Shown here: one piece after another, positions 26,940-36,247 of the stretch
Layout of the letters: each line of letters starts with the position of its first letter
Position numbering within the stretch: the stretch's first letter is position 1
Source: Streptococcus sanguinis
Lineage (GTDB): Bacteria; Bacillota; Bacilli; Lactobacillales; Streptococcaceae
NCBI RefSeq assembly: GCF_001078705.1
Contig: NZ_CDMW01000001.1
Span: 439,106-503,105 of the forward strand
Length of the DNA: 64,000 bases
Direction: 5' to 3'
Position numbers and translations under genes: made by a program
Notes under the pieces: generated by a model
Databases searched by the model: none
Told to the model about the DNA's origin: nothing
The model's input: only the letters and a program-made list of their open reading frames with translations

Positions 26940-27857
26940 ATGAGTATTTCTTTTTACATTCAGAACCGAAAGGGCTTGTTTAGCTATAAGGCGGTCGAGA
27001 CACCCTTGTCTCTGGTTTCCTTAGTAGAAGGCCTTGAGGTCGTAGGCCTCGAGGGCGATAAGGCTTATCAATCCTTGGATCAGGTCGGAACTTTTCTGGC
27101 TGTCTATTGGGAAGGGGCAGGCCGCGGGTTTGAAGTTTATTACCTGCCAGACCGGGAAACCTACCAGGTCCGCGTCTTGACACCATCAACGGTGGGCGAC
27201 TGGAAAGGGGCTATTCTCTTCATGAGTCGTTTGGCTCAGAAGATGAAGCAGGATATTGTTGATGAATACGGTACCACTTACACGGCTGATGGGATTTTTA
27301 ATATTGATTTTGAAGCGGATATTCTCTACGGCCTGAACGATGCCAGAGTTGCAGCTGCGCCTATGCATGTTTTTGAGGGCTATGTTCATGATTTGTACAT
27401 GTCGCAGGAAAAGCTTCTGGAACTTTTCAAGTCTGAAGATCCTGTGGAGGAGTTTGGCAGGCAGATGGCCGAGATGCAGCAGGTTCAGAGTCAATTTTCT
27501 ACTCCGAAGTATTATAAGGATCAGGGTGGGAAATACCTGGGTTCCTATGTTCTGGCAGAAGGAGTGGAGACAGTCCTTCCGACTCAGCCCATGCCCAAGG
27601 GCTACCTGATTAAAGAGATGATTGAGAGCGGTGATAGTCAAGACATGGAATGGCATCTTCATATCCTGATAGAGGATGCTAGCAGTCCCCAGGGCTATAA
27701 ATATCTGACAACAAAGGATTTAAAAGCTTTTTTGGAGAAAATTCCAGACACTCACCGCACCTATCTGGATTCCAGTCAGATCCGGATTCAGCCACTCAAT
27801 CGGCTGGAACTGGAAGCCATTTTGGATCAACTTCCCGAAGGAGAACCGAAGTTTTAG
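26940..27857 (+). CDS. DUF4299 family protein
   Basis: A 305-residue soluble protein of a streptococcal family of unknown function (DUF4299 from memory). The N-terminus (MSISFYIQNRKGLFSYKAVE) and a Y-x-V-R-V-LTPST block near residue 80 are typical. There is no signal peptide, membrane helix or catalytic motif. AGAAAGGAG precedes the ATG. The gene stands alone between a promoter with a long leader and a terminator. Confidence 0.75.
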   Translation: MSISFYIQNRKGLFSYKAVETPLSLVSLVEGLEVVGLEGDKAYQSLDQVGTFLAVYWEGAGRGFEVYYLPDRETYQVRVLTPSTVGDWKGAILFMSRLAQKMKQDIVDEYGTTYTADGIFNIDFEADILYGLNDARVAAAPMHVFEGYVHDLYMSQEKLLELFKSEDPVEEFGRQMAEMQQVQSQFSTPKYYKDQGGKYLGSYVLAEGVETVLPTQPMPKGYLIKEMIESGDSQDMEWHLHILIEDASSPQGYKYLTTKDLKAFLEKIPDTHRTYLDSSQIRIQPLNRLELEAILDQLPEGEPKF

Positions 27858-27890
27858 CGCTAGGAAAATTTACTTTTTGAATCTTAACAG

Positions 27891-27912
27891 AGCTGCCAAA
27901 AGGCGGCTTTTT
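27891..27912 (+). terminator. Terminator after the DUF4299 gene
   Basis: AGCTGCC / GGCGGCT stem with an AAAA loop, then T6. Confidence 0.8.
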
Positions 27913-28037
27913 TAGGTCTGTAAGCAGTTCTCACAATTTTGTGACTCTTTTCGTTTTGATAACATTATTGAAAATATCTTGAAAATTTCAAAAAGAAGCT
28001 ATAGAATAGAGGTCAGTTTTATAAAAAGGAGAACGAA

Positions 28038-28298
28038 ATGAAAGAAAAACACATGTTAATCTTGGGCTGGGTGGCTACTTTTATGTCTGTTATGATGTAT
28101 GTTTCCTATATCCCACAGATTATGAATAATCTAGCTGGCAATAAGGGTGACTTTATTCAGCCTTCAGTAGCTGCTCTAAACTGTACTCTCTGGGTCATTT
28201 ATGGTCTATTTAAAGAGAAGCGGGACATTCCTTTGGCAGCGGCTAATATGCCGGGCATTGTATTTGGCTTGATTACTGCTGCAACGGCCCTTATGTAA
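28038..28298 (+). CDS. SemiSWEET sugar transporter
   Basis: An 86-residue three-helix PQ-loop protein that should dimerise in the membrane to pass sugars. The signature YVSYIPQIMNNLAGNKGDF (about 22-40) includes the Pro-Gln kink, and LNCTLWVIYGLFKEKRDIPLAAANMPG gives the Trp/Asn pair of helix 3 known to line the sugar pocket in this family. AAAAGGAG precedes the ATG. It is a single-gene unit with a terminator directly after the stop. Confidence 0.93.
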   Translation: MKEKHMLILGWVATFMSVMMYVSYIPQIMNNLAGNKGDFIQPSVAALNCTLWVIYGLFKEKRDIPLAAANMPGIVFGLITAATALM

Positions 28299-28303
28299 GA
28301 TGA

Positions 28304-28331
28304 GATTGGGAGTTATGCCCAGTCTTTTTTT
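28304..28331 (+). terminator. Terminator after the SemiSWEET gene
   Basis: GATTGGG pairs with CCCAGTC (one wobble), then seven Ts. Confidence 0.8.
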
Positions 28332-28517
28332 GTTGGAAAATCATTGGACAAAGTGCTCACTTCACTTGAGCTATAGAGCCTGCCTATGGCTTTGGCTATG
28401 TAGAAAATATGCAGGCAGCGTTCAGCAGACCGCCTTTTTATGATACAATGGTAAGATGAAGTCAGCAGAGTTCTGCTGGTTCTTTCATCAGGAAGAAAGG
28501 GATAAGAGAGCAAGCCT

Positions 28518-29279
28518 ATGATACTTGAAGAATTTGACCAAAGTCGCAAGGCCATCATCAATCCAGAGGACTTGAATGAATCCATAGAAGTCTTTCCGGA
28601 GACGGCTGTTTCCTGCTTTGCCAGAGAGACTTTTGCGCGGATGTTGGCGGATTTTGAGCATGAGCTGATTACGACGACCAGCATGGCAAATATTGAAATT
28701 CCTATCTATCGTGTTTTCGTGGATGGACGGGAACTGGCTCTCTTCAATGCCCCGGTTGGAGCTTCGGCTTGTGTAGCTATTCTGGAAGACTTGATTGCTT
28801 TTGGCATGAAGAAGCTGGTTCTTTTCGGTACTTGCGGCATCTTGGATGAGGAGATTAAGGAAACGTCCGTCATTATCCCGACGGAGGCCCTGCGTGATGA
28901 GGGGACTAGTTATCACTACCAGCCAGCTAGCCGTGAGCAGGAAGTCAATCTTGGCTTGAAAGATTTTTTGACGGCTTTTCTGGATGAGCGTGGTATTTCC
29001 CACAGCAAGGGCAAGGTCTGGACGACAGACGGCATTTACCGTGAGACGCCAGCTAAACTTCGCCTGAGAAAGGCTGAGGGAGCTATCTGTGTGGATATGG
29101 AATGCTCAGCTGTAGCGGCTTTGGCAGCCTTTCGAGAGATATCCGTCTGCCAGTTCTTTTATGCAGCCGACCACTTGTCTGAGGAAGCTTGGGATATGCG
29201 CAATCTGGCCAATCATGCAGACTTAGACGAAAAAGATAAGATTGCCAATCTAGCGATTCAAATCGCTCTGACACTATAG
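28518..29279 (+). CDS. Nucleoside phosphorylase (PNP/UDP family)
   Basis: A 253-residue protein of the purine/uridine phosphorylase family. The phosphate/ribose-site block APVGASACVAILEDLIAFGMKKLVLFGTCGIL (here split around residues 78-112) and the VDMECSAVAALAAF motif, with the Glu that contacts ribose (about residue 194), are seen. The base specificity is uncertain; uridine- or adenosine-type substrates are both possible. It sits 9 bases before the ECF ATPase gene, so the transporter may bring in a nucleoside-like compound. The -10-like TACAAT at 28444 may be its promoter. Confidence 0.88.
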   Translation: MILEEFDQSRKAIINPEDLNESIEVFPETAVSCFARETFARMLADFEHELITTTSMANIEIPIYRVFVDGRELALFNAPVGASACVAILEDLIAFGMKKLVLFGTCGILDEEIKETSVIIPTEALRDEGTSYHYQPASREQEVNLGLKDFLTAFLDERGISHSKGKVWTTDGIYRETPAKLRLRKAEGAICVDMECSAVAALAAFREISVCQFFYAADHLSEEAWDMRNLANHADLDEKDKIANLAIQIALTL

Positions 29280-29288
29280 AGAAATAAG

Positions 29289-30974
29289 ATGAAAAAACCA
29301 ATTATCCAATTTGAAGACTTTAGCTTTCAATATCAGGCCCAGTCTGAGCCGACCCTCAAGCAGATCAATCTGACTATTTACGAGGGAGAGAAGGTTCTGA
29401 TTGTTGGGCCATCTGGCTCTGGTAAATCAACGCTGGGCCAGTGTCTCAATGGGATTATCCCCAACATTTATAAAGGAGAGGCCAGCGGTCAGCTCTTGAT
29501 TAAGGGGCAGCCAGCCTTTGAATCCAGCATTTATGATAAGTCCAATCTAGTCAGCACGGTCTTGCAGGACACGGATGGCCAGTTTATTGGGCTTAGTGTA
29601 GCAGAAGATCTGGCCTTTGCGCTGGAAAATGACGTGATGGAGCTGTCACTCATGCGCGAAAAAGTCCGAACCTGGTCAGAGAAGCTGGATTTATCAGAGC
29701 TTTTAAAGCATCGGCCTCAGGATCTATCAGGAGGTCAAAAGCAGCGCGTCAGTCTGGCTGGAGTTTTGATTGATGAGAGTCCTATTCTGCTCTTTGACGA
29801 GCCCTTGGCCAATCTGGATCCCAAGTCGGGTCAGGATACCATTGATTTGATTGACCAACTTCATCGGGAGACGGAAACGACGACTCTGATTATCGAGCAC
29901 CGCTTGGAAGATGTCCTCTATCGGCCAGTAGACCGACTAGTGCTTGTCAATGATGGGTTCATCCTCTTTGATGGACAGCCGGATGACCTGCTCAGAACCC
30001 AACTGCTAGCTGAAAATGGCATCCGCGAACCGCTCTACATTACCACCTTGCGCCAGCTAGGGGTTGATGTAGAAAAAGCGGAGGGATTGTCCCACTTGGA
30101 TCAGCTGCAGTTGACAGATGTGACCTTTGAGGGCAGGGACTGGTCTGACTCTGATAAAGAGTCTCAGGATCCCTTGCTAGAATTGGAACATGTTTCCTTT
30201 GCTTACCAGAGCGGCGGCAAGCCTATTTTGCAAGATATCAGCCTGAAGATTTTCGAGGGTGAGCGGATATCCATCGTTGGTAAAAATGGAGCTGGTAAGT
30301 CAACCCTGGCCAAGGCTCTCTGTCAGTTTATCGAGACTGAGGGGAGCTATAGCTGGCAGGGGCAGGATATCAAAGGAGACTCTATCAAGGAGCGAGCAGA
30401 GCGGATTGGCTATGTCCTGCAGAATCCCAATCAGATGATTTCGGCAGCCATGATTTTTGATGAAGTGGCTCTAGGCTTGCGCTTGCGCGGACTGGCAGAA
30501 GCGGAAATCGAAGAGCGGGTCCATGCAGCTCTCAAGACCTGTGGACTCTATGAATTCCGTAGTTGGCCGATTTCTGCCCTGTCTTTCGGCCAGAAGAAGC
30601 GGGTGACTATTGCGTCTATCTTGGTGCTGAATCCGGAGATTATCCTCTTGGATGAGCCGACAGCTGGTCAGGACCAGCGCCATTATACAGAGATGATGGA
30701 CTTTCTAGACGAGCTCAATCAGCAGGGACATACCATTATCATGATTACGCACGATATGCAGCTGATGCTGGATTACTCAGATCGGGCAGTGGTTGTGGTG
30801 GATGGACAGATTTTAGCCGATAAGGCGCCTGCGCAGGTGCTGACAGATCAAGAGTTGATTACGGCGGCTTATCTAAAGGAAACGTCAATCTTTGCTCTGG
30901 CTGAGAAGATTGGAACGGACCCTCTGGCTTTGACCGAGTTTTATATGCGAAAAAAGGAGGACAAGCATGCTTAA
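29289..30974 (+). CDS. ECF transporter energy-coupling ATPase, fused two-domain
   Basis: A 561-residue protein with two ABC domains in one chain, the EcfA-EcfA' pair. Domain one (residues 1-270): Walker [10 protein letters not shown], signature [10 protein letters not shown], Walker B ILLFDEP. Domain two (about 295-540): Walker [10 protein letters not shown], a less usual signature [10 protein letters not shown], Walker B IILLDEP. It drives uptake by S components through the T protein next door. This fused type goes with UPF0397/YkoE-like S components. It overlaps the T gene by 8 bases. Confidence 0.94.
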   Translation: MKKPIIQFEDFSFQYQAQSEPTLKQINLTIYEGEKVLIVGPSGSGKSTLGQCLNGIIPNIYKGEASGQLLIKGQPAFESSIYDKSNLVSTVLQDTDGQFIGLSVAEDLAFALENDVMELSLMREKVRTWSEKLDLSELLKHRPQDLSGGQKQRVSLAGVLIDESPILLFDEPLANLDPKSGQDTIDLIDQLHRETETTTLIIEHRLEDVLYRPVDRLVLVNDGFILFDGQPDDLLRTQLLAENGIREPLYITTLRQLGVDVEKAEGLSHLDQLQLTDVTFEGRDWSDSDKESQDPLLELEHVSFAYQSGGKPILQDISLKIFEGERISIVGKNGAGKSTLAKALCQFIETEGSYSWQGQDIKGDSIKERAERIGYVLQNPNQMISAAMIFDEVALGLRLRGLAEAEIEERVHAALKTCGLYEFRSWPISALSFGQKKRVTIASILVLNPEIILLDEPTAGQDQRHYTEMMDFLDELNQQGHTIIMITHDMQLMLDYSDRAVVVVDGQILADKAPAQVLTDQELITAAYLKETSIFALAEKIGTDPLALTEFYMRKKEDKHA

Positions 30975-31803
30975 TCAGCGAAAATTAATCGGCTACCATG
31001 CAGGCGAGACGTTTATTCATGCTCTGTCCGGTGCCAGCAAGATGCTCTTCTTCGTTCTGGTATCAGTGGCAGCCATGATCAGCTATGATACCCGATTTTT
31101 GCTGGGGCTAGCCCTGCTGTCCCTCTGCCTCTTTCGGCTGTCTCACATCCGCATCCGAGACATTTCATTTGTTTTAGTCTTTGCGGCATCCTTTGCTGCT
31201 CTTAACTTAGTGATGGTCTATCTTTTCGCGCCTCAGTATGGTGTTGATATCTATGGAGCCAAAGATGTCCTCTGGACCGGGTGGGGAGCTTATAATCTAA
31301 CAGCTCAGGAGCTGTTCTACCTCTTTAATCTCCTGCTCAAGTATGTTTCTACTATACCTCTGGCAGTGATTTTCCTCATGACAACCCATCCCAGTCAGTT
31401 TGCTTCCAGCCTACATCAGCTTGGTATTTCCTATAAAATTGCTTACGCGGTCAGTCTGACGCTCCGCTATATTCCAGATTTGCAGGAAGAATTCTTCCTC
31501 ATCAGGATGTCTCAGGAAGCGCGGGGGCAGGAATTATCCAAGAAAGCTAAACTGGCTCAGCGCGTGAAAGGAAATCTGCAGATTATCATTCCGCTGATTT
31601 TCAGCTCGCTAGAGCGCATCAATACTATTGCCACAGCCATGGAGCTGCGCCGTTTCGGGAAAAATAAAAAACGGACCTGGTATACCTATCAGGCTCTAAG
31701 CAAACGAGATATGCTGGTACTGACACTGGCAGTCGCCTTTCTATTGCTCTGCTTTGTCCTTTTCGCAGTCAATCACGGCCGCTTTTATAACCCGTGGAGG
31801 TAG
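30967..31803 (+). CDS. ECF transporter transmembrane (T) component
   Basis: A 278-residue EcfT/CbiQ-type membrane coupling protein with about five helices. The two coupling motifs are visible: RMSQEARGQ (about 180) and [16 protein letters not shown] (about 222), the conserved Ala-Arg-Gly-type helices that bind the ATPases. Its ATG overlaps the end of the ATPase gene, with AAAGGAGG inside that gene. No S component lies in this operon; the closest are UPF0397 at 21183 and MptD-like at 19701. Confidence 0.93.
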   Translation: MLNQRKLIGYHAGETFIHALSGASKMLFFVLVSVAAMISYDTRFLLGLALLSLCLFRLSHIRIRDISFVLVFAASFAALNLVMVYLFAPQYGVDIYGAKDVLWTGWGAYNLTAQELFYLFNLLLKYVSTIPLAVIFLMTTHPSQFASSLHQLGISYKIAYAVSLTLRYIPDLQEEFFLIRMSQEARGQELSKKAKLAQRVKGNLQIIIPLIFSSLERINTIATAMELRRFGKNKKRTWYTYQALSKRDMLVLTLAVAFLLLCFVLFAVNHGRFYNPWR

Positions 31804-31821
31804 GATGGAGGAAAGTAAAAT

Positions 31822-32283
31822 ATGGATATTTACGCTTATCAAAGACCTTTGGGCAAAATAGAGGACGCGCCAGACCTGAAGAAAGCCTTTATTAAAGTTT
31901 ATGAAGAAAAAACACATCAAGAAGTAGTGCGATTTTGCCAGGTGTATGCTGCTTATCTTTCGGAACTAACTAATTTTGTATTTACAAAAGAGATGAAACA
32001 GGCTCTTATCGCTATGGATAACTGGTTAGCTGGGGAGACTTCTTATCATGCCGCTAGAAATCTGAGCTTTGAGATTTCACGTTTAGCAAAAAAGGAAGAA
32101 GATGTAGTTAAAGTGAGATTCTACCGAACTATGGCTCAGCTTGTAGCTAGTCCCCATGTTAAATATCATGGTCTTTGGGCAGCAGATTTTGCTATTACCG
32201 TGATAAACAAGATGTATCCAGGTAATTTTGAAGCTGTTAAAAAAGAACGGCTGAAGCAAATTGAATTATTGAAGATGACATAA
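31822..32283 (+). CDS. Putative immunity protein, Imm-5-like
   Basis: A 153-residue, mostly helical soluble protein. Its pattern of short helices (AARNLSFEISRLAKKEEDV, YRTMAQLVASPHVKYHGLWAADFAI) resembles the Imm-5-like family found near polymorphic toxins, but the match is from memory and weak. It has no adjacent toxin gene, so it would be an orphan immunity protein if the assignment is right. GGAGGAAAG precedes the ATG, 18 bases after the T component. A shared terminator with rsmG follows. Confidence 0.6.
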   Translation: MDIYAYQRPLGKIEDAPDLKKAFIKVYEEKTHQEVVRFCQVYAAYLSELTNFVFTKEMKQALIAMDNWLAGETSYHAARNLSFEISRLAKKEEDVVKVRFYRTMAQLVASPHVKYHGLWAADFAITVINKMYPGNFEAVKKERLKQIELLKMT

Positions 32284-32285
32284 AA

Positions 32286-32312
32286 AATCAGGCAATCCTT
32301 GCCTGATTCTTT
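32286..32312. terminator. Bidirectional terminator between the Imm-like gene and rsmG
   Basis: AATCAGGCAA / TTGCCTGATT perfect 10-bp stem with a TCC loop, A tract before and T-rich tract after. Confidence 0.85.
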
Positions 32313-32314
32313 TC

Positions 32315-33028
32315 TTATAAGGGCCTTTTATTTGGCATGCCGGCTTTGCGGGGGTATTTATTGGGGGTCTCTTTCTTCTTTTCCACCACTGTGATAAAGC
32401 GGGGGTCCCCGTTTGGTAGGGCATAGCTGAGATTGTCTTGGACCTTGCTAAAGAGTAAATTGAGGGCATTTTTTGCTTCTTCCAGTTCTTCTGGAGCATT
32501 AGAAGCCTTGAGCGCTAGGAGCTTGCCACCCACTTTTAGATAGGGAATGGTCAGCTCAGATAGGACCTGCATCCGAGCGACTGCACGGGCGGTGACTAGG
32601 TCAAATTGTGCCCGAAAGGCCTTGTCCTGAGCAAAGTCTTCTGCACGACCGTGGTAGAAGTGAACCTTGTCCAACTCCAGCTCCTCTGCCAGCAGTTTGA
32701 GGAAGTTGATGCGTTTGTTGAGCGAGTCAATGATAGTCACATCCAGCTGGGGGCAGATGATTTTCATAGGGAGACTGGGAAAGCCAGCCCCGGCTCCGAT
32801 ATCCAGCAGTTTAAGCTCTTGATTATCAATCAGGCCTTGCAAAACGGGCGCTATTGAATCATAGAAATGCTTGAGGTAGACTTCATTTTTCTCTGTGATA
32901 GCTGTCAGATTGATTTTTTCATTCCATTCGACCAGAAGTTCAAAATAACGCTCAAACTGGTCTTTCTGGCGGTCGGTCAGCTCGATTCCCTGCTGGGCTA
33001 AGAGCTGGTAAAATTCTTGCGGTGTCAT
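32315..33028 (-). CDS. rsmG: 16S rRNA (guanine(527)-N7)-methyltransferase
   Basis: A 237-residue RsmG/GidB methyltransferase that modifies G527 of 16S rRNA; loss gives low-level streptomycin resistance in several species. SAM motif: [17 protein letters not shown] (about 72-88); [23 protein letters not shown] is the family N-terminal signature; [14 protein letters not shown] follows. The ATG is preceded by AGGATGAAA. The gene shares a bidirectional terminator with the convergent Imm-like gene. Confidence 0.96.
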   Translation of the reverse strand: MTPQEFYQLLAQQGIELTDRQKDQFERYFELLVEWNEKINLTAITEKNEVYLKHFYDSIAPVLQGLIDNQELKLLDIGAGAGFPSLPMKIICPQLDVTIIDSLNKRINFLKLLAEELELDKVHFYHGRAEDFAQDKAFRAQFDLVTARAVARMQVLSELTIPYLKVGGKLLALKASNAPEELEEAKNALNLLFSKVQDNLSYALPNGDPRFITVVEKKKETPNKYPRKAGMPNKRPL

Positions 33029-33109
33029 AGTTTCATCCTTGTTTGTCAGTATTCATCCTATTATATCACAAAAAGAAGTCCTCGGCATTCTGCCAAAGGG
33101 CCTCTTTTC

Positions 33110-33853
33110 TTATATGCCAATCTGATTGAGCTCCGCCAAGAGCAGCTGGCGCCGCTCATCCTGATTAGTGGTTTGGTCAAAGAGAACTTCTTTTTTTATC
33201 TTGCCATCTAAAATAAGCAGCACCTTGTCGGCATAGGTCGCCACACTGGCATCGTGCGTCACTAGGAGAATGCTTGCGCCCTGCTGGTGGAAGTGCTGCA
33301 TGAGCTCCATAGCTTGACGGCCAGCCTGAGAGTTGAGCGCTCCTGTCGGCTCGTCAGCAAAAATGATTCGAGGCTGGTTCATGAGAGCTCGGCAGATGCC
33401 GGCTCGCTGGAGCTGGCCACCCGATACCTGATGGATAGAGCGGTGAGCAATGTCCTTAATGCCGGTCAGAGCCATTAACTCCTTGGCTCGCTCATAGGCT
33501 GCCTTTCGCTCGCTGCTTTTCTTACCAATAATACTCGGTAGGCAGATATTGTCTAGGATATTGAGATTTTTCAGGAAGGTTGCCTGCTGGAAGACAAAGC
33601 CGAAAGCCTCTCTGCGAAGGCGGTCTAAGTCCTTGTCTTTCATAGCTAGCAGGTCCTGTCCCTGGTAAAGAATCTGGCCTTGGTCAGGTCTGTCAATGGT
33701 AGACAGAAGATTGAGAAGAGTGGATTTCCCGCAGCCAGACGGCCCCATGATGGCGATGAATTGGCCGCTTTCAATCTCCAGCGACAAATCACGAAGAATG
33801 GGCTCCTGATTTTCCTGATAGCTTTTGCTGAGGTTGTGTGCTTCTAATAACAT
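33110..33853 (-). CDS. ABC transporter ATP-binding protein (MacB/LolD type)
   Basis: A 247-residue ABC ATPase. Walker A GPSGCGKST (36-44), Q-loop FGFVFQQATFLKNL, signature VSGGQLQRAG, Walker B RIIFADEPTGALNS; the long D-loop is typical of the MacB/LolD/FtsE group. It energises the FtsX-type permease encoded just upstream on the same strand, likely for export or handling of an amphipathic compound or peptide. It is the last gene of the TetR-MFS-permease-ATPase series; an imperfect hairpin with Ts lies at 33070-33108. Confidence 0.93.
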   Translation of the reverse strand: MLLEAHNLSKSYQENQEPILRDLSLEIESGQFIAIMGPSGCGKSTLLNLLSTIDRPDQGQILYQGQDLLAMKDKDLDRLRREAFGFVFQQATFLKNLNILDNICLPSIIGKKSSERKAAYERAKELMALTGIKDIAHRSIHQVSGGQLQRAGICRALMNQPRIIFADEPTGALNSQAGRQAMELMQHFHQQGASILLVTHDASVATYADKVLLILDGKIKKEVLFDQTTNQDERRQLLLAELNQIGI

Positions 33854-33910
33854 AGGCTTCTCCTCGGATGTAAAATAAATACTAAGTGCTCGAAAGCTAT
33901 CTGCTTAAGG

Positions 33911-36247
33911 TCAATGTTCCTTGAGATAACGTCCAATTTCCAGATTGTTCAGCGCTCGGAGACTGATGTGTGCTGCTGCGAGTCCGCTAAGAAGCAGAGC
34001 CAGCGGTATCCATAGAAAAGTAAGGGACTTATTGATGATGAGCTGGAGTTTGCTGATACCGAAGCTGCTGAGCAGCAGACTGCAGACTTCTTGCCCCAGA
34101 CTAAGGAGCAGCAGATCGGCTATTGCCAGAGCCAGCATCAAGATGAAGCAGACGGCGAGCAGGTAGTGGCTCCTGAGTCGTTCACTGCCAAATCCCAGCA
34201 TCCGATAAAGTGCCAAGTCAGCTTGGTCCTTGGTGAAAATCATATAGACAAAGAGAGTCATTAGGATGAAGACAATGCCGAGCCCTGTCCAGAAAACGCT
34301 GGTCTGAATCAGGCGGAGCATGGCTAGAGTGTCATCAAAAGTCTGATGGAAAAAGTCTTCTACGTCGGTTAATTTATAATTGGAATAGCGTTTTTTCCAT
34401 TCGTTGATTTTTTGAGTTTTGTTGCTAGCATCTTTAAGGTGGATGGTCGTCAGACTATTGAGTGTTTGCGCTTGCTTTGTCACAAAGACAGCCTTGGCGG
34501 TCTTGCCGCCGTAGGTCAGGTCTGAGTAGATACCAACCACTTTTAGTTTTCTGGCTTGACCGTCTACCGTCAAGGTCAGGCTGTCTCCTACTTTTAGCTT
34601 GAGCTCTTCTGCCTTAAGCTTGGAGAGGGCAATTTCATGCTCGTTTTTAGGATAGCGGCCTTGGCTGTATTTGACTGGAAATCCTGCATGTTTTCCCAGA
34701 GTTACCCGCAACTGCTGAGTCTGACCTTGCTGGTCTTGATAGGAGAAATTCTGGCTCTGGTACTGATTGATTTCTGCGATATCCTTGTCTGCCTGCAGTT
34801 CTTTCAGAAGCTGGGCAGCCTTGGTATCGATTTCTTCAGTCTGAGAAATATCAACCAACACATCTGCCTGACCAGTTCCCATATACTGGATGAAATTCTT
34901 ATCCATCACAGTGCTATAGAGACTGGCTGGCAGCAGGATAAGCAGGCTAATCAGACTGACAATGAACAAGATAGTCAAATAGAGTTTTTTATGACTGAGA
35001 ATTATTTTCAGAGCGAAATAGGGTCTGTCTAAGAAGGGGATAGGCGGTAATCCCATTTTCGGAGTAGAACGAGTCTCGGTCAGACTGTTGGAAGAAGCTA
35101 ATCTTAAAGCTTGGACGGGAGTCAGTTTCTTAAAAGAGCTGAGAGGCCGGGCAGTCAGCCAGAAGACTAAGAGACAGAGCAACAGAGCCACTAGCATTTC
35201 CAAAAGATAGCTATAGAATGGCGTCGGACTTTGCCCCATAGACAGTGACATCTGCTTTTTAAAAGGACTACTCAGAAGAAAGGACAGTCCCCAGCCTACG
35301 ATGGTTGCTAGAGCCAGACAGAAATAATACTTGGTCAGGTAGACCCTGCTGATAAAGCTTTGGGGCAACCCCATTACCTTCATAACGGCAATCTGCTGCA
35401 GGTCTTCTTGAATCTTGGTCAAGAGGGCAAAGCGCATGCAGAGAAAGGTGATGCCAATGATGGTCACAATCAGCAGCCCCATGACTAGGATGACTAGAGC
35501 ATCATTGAAGCCGTTAATCATCTTGATCGTCGGATAGGTAATCATGGGCGGCCCATTGGACTCAAGCTCTGCATTTTTATAGGCTTGCTCGATAGCTGAG
35601 ATCTGACTAAGCTTATGCACTCGAAAGGCAATCAGGTTCTCATTAGATGTAAATGCTTCTTTTTTCAGAGTTTGCAAATCAGTCTGTGAGATGAGGAAGC
35701 GCTTGGAGGAGACTAGGCCAGCATTCATCTGGGCATCTCGGATAAAGCCCTGGACAGTTAGCCGTAGCTTGCCGACCCTTATTTGGTCGCCGATTTTGAT
35801 TTTTCCGCTATTGTAATAATAAAGGGGGATATAAACTTGCCCTGGCTGAGGCTGGGCAGGCTGGTTATTCTGATCCAGCAGAAAGTCAAAGTTTTGGTTC
35901 TGACTGGAAAAGCCATTATCCTGGGAGCTGTCCTGAAGTGAGTTTTTCTCATTGATGCGGATGGCTGATCCTTCCACATTGACAAAGTCTGTCAGCTGCC
36001 AAGAGGCAATTTCTGGATGCTGCTGGACGAAGTTTTGCAGGCGTTCTTGGTCAACGCTTCCGCTGTGCATCTGTAGCAGGTGAGGACTTTTAGCTGTTTC
36101 TACAAAGCGCTCAATCGAGCTAGTCAGACTGACGGTCAGGCGTGTAGCTGCAAAGCTTAGGGTCAGAGTCAGAAGAAGGAAAAGCCCGATGACTAGCATG
36201 CTGACTTTGTTTTCTTTTAAATCATTTTTTATCAAGCGTTGAAACAT
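33911..36247 (-). CDS. FtsX-like ABC transporter permease
   Basis: A 778-residue permease with two FtsX domains. One N-terminal helix (about 17-37) is followed by a large extracellular domain, then helices at about 252-365, a second single helix (about 425-445), a second extracellular domain (about 460-640) and a final group of helices (about 655-765). This is the layout of peptide-sensing/exporting permeases (BceB-like size but different topology) and of MacB-like exporters. The first 26 bases overlap the end of the MFS gene in another frame, so the pair is co-translated. The substrate is unknown. Confidence 0.9.
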   Translation of the reverse strand: MFQRLIKNDLKENKVSMLVIGLFLLLTLTLSFAATRLTVSLTSSIERFVETAKSPHLLQMHSGSVDQERLQNFVQQHPEIASWQLTDFVNVEGSAIRINEKNSLQDSSQDNGFSSQNQNFDFLLDQNNQPAQPQPGQVYIPLYYYNSGKIKIGDQIRVGKLRLTVQGFIRDAQMNAGLVSSKRFLISQTDLQTLKKEAFTSNENLIAFRVHKLSQISAIEQAYKNAELESNGPPMITYPTIKMINGFNDALVILVMGLLIVTIIGITFLCMRFALLTKIQEDLQQIAVMKVMGLPQSFISRVYLTKYYFCLALATIVGWGLSFLLSSPFKKQMSLSMGQSPTPFYSYLLEMLVALLLCLLVFWLTARPLSSFKKLTPVQALRLASSNSLTETRSTPKMGLPPIPFLDRPYFALKIILSHKKLYLTILFIVSLISLLILLPASLYSTVMDKNFIQYMGTGQADVLVDISQTEEIDTKAAQLLKELQADKDIAEINQYQSQNFSYQDQQGQTQQLRVTLGKHAGFPVKYSQGRYPKNEHEIALSKLKAEELKLKVGDSLTLTVDGQARKLKVVGIYSDLTYGGKTAKAVFVTKQAQTLNSLTTIHLKDASNKTQKINEWKKRYSNYKLTDVEDFFHQTFDDTLAMLRLIQTSVFWTGLGIVFILMTLFVYMIFTKDQADLALYRMLGFGSERLRSHYLLAVCFILMLALAIADLLLLSLGQEVCSLLLSSFGISKLQLIINKSLTFLWIPLALLLSGLAAAHISLRALNNLEIGRYLKEH

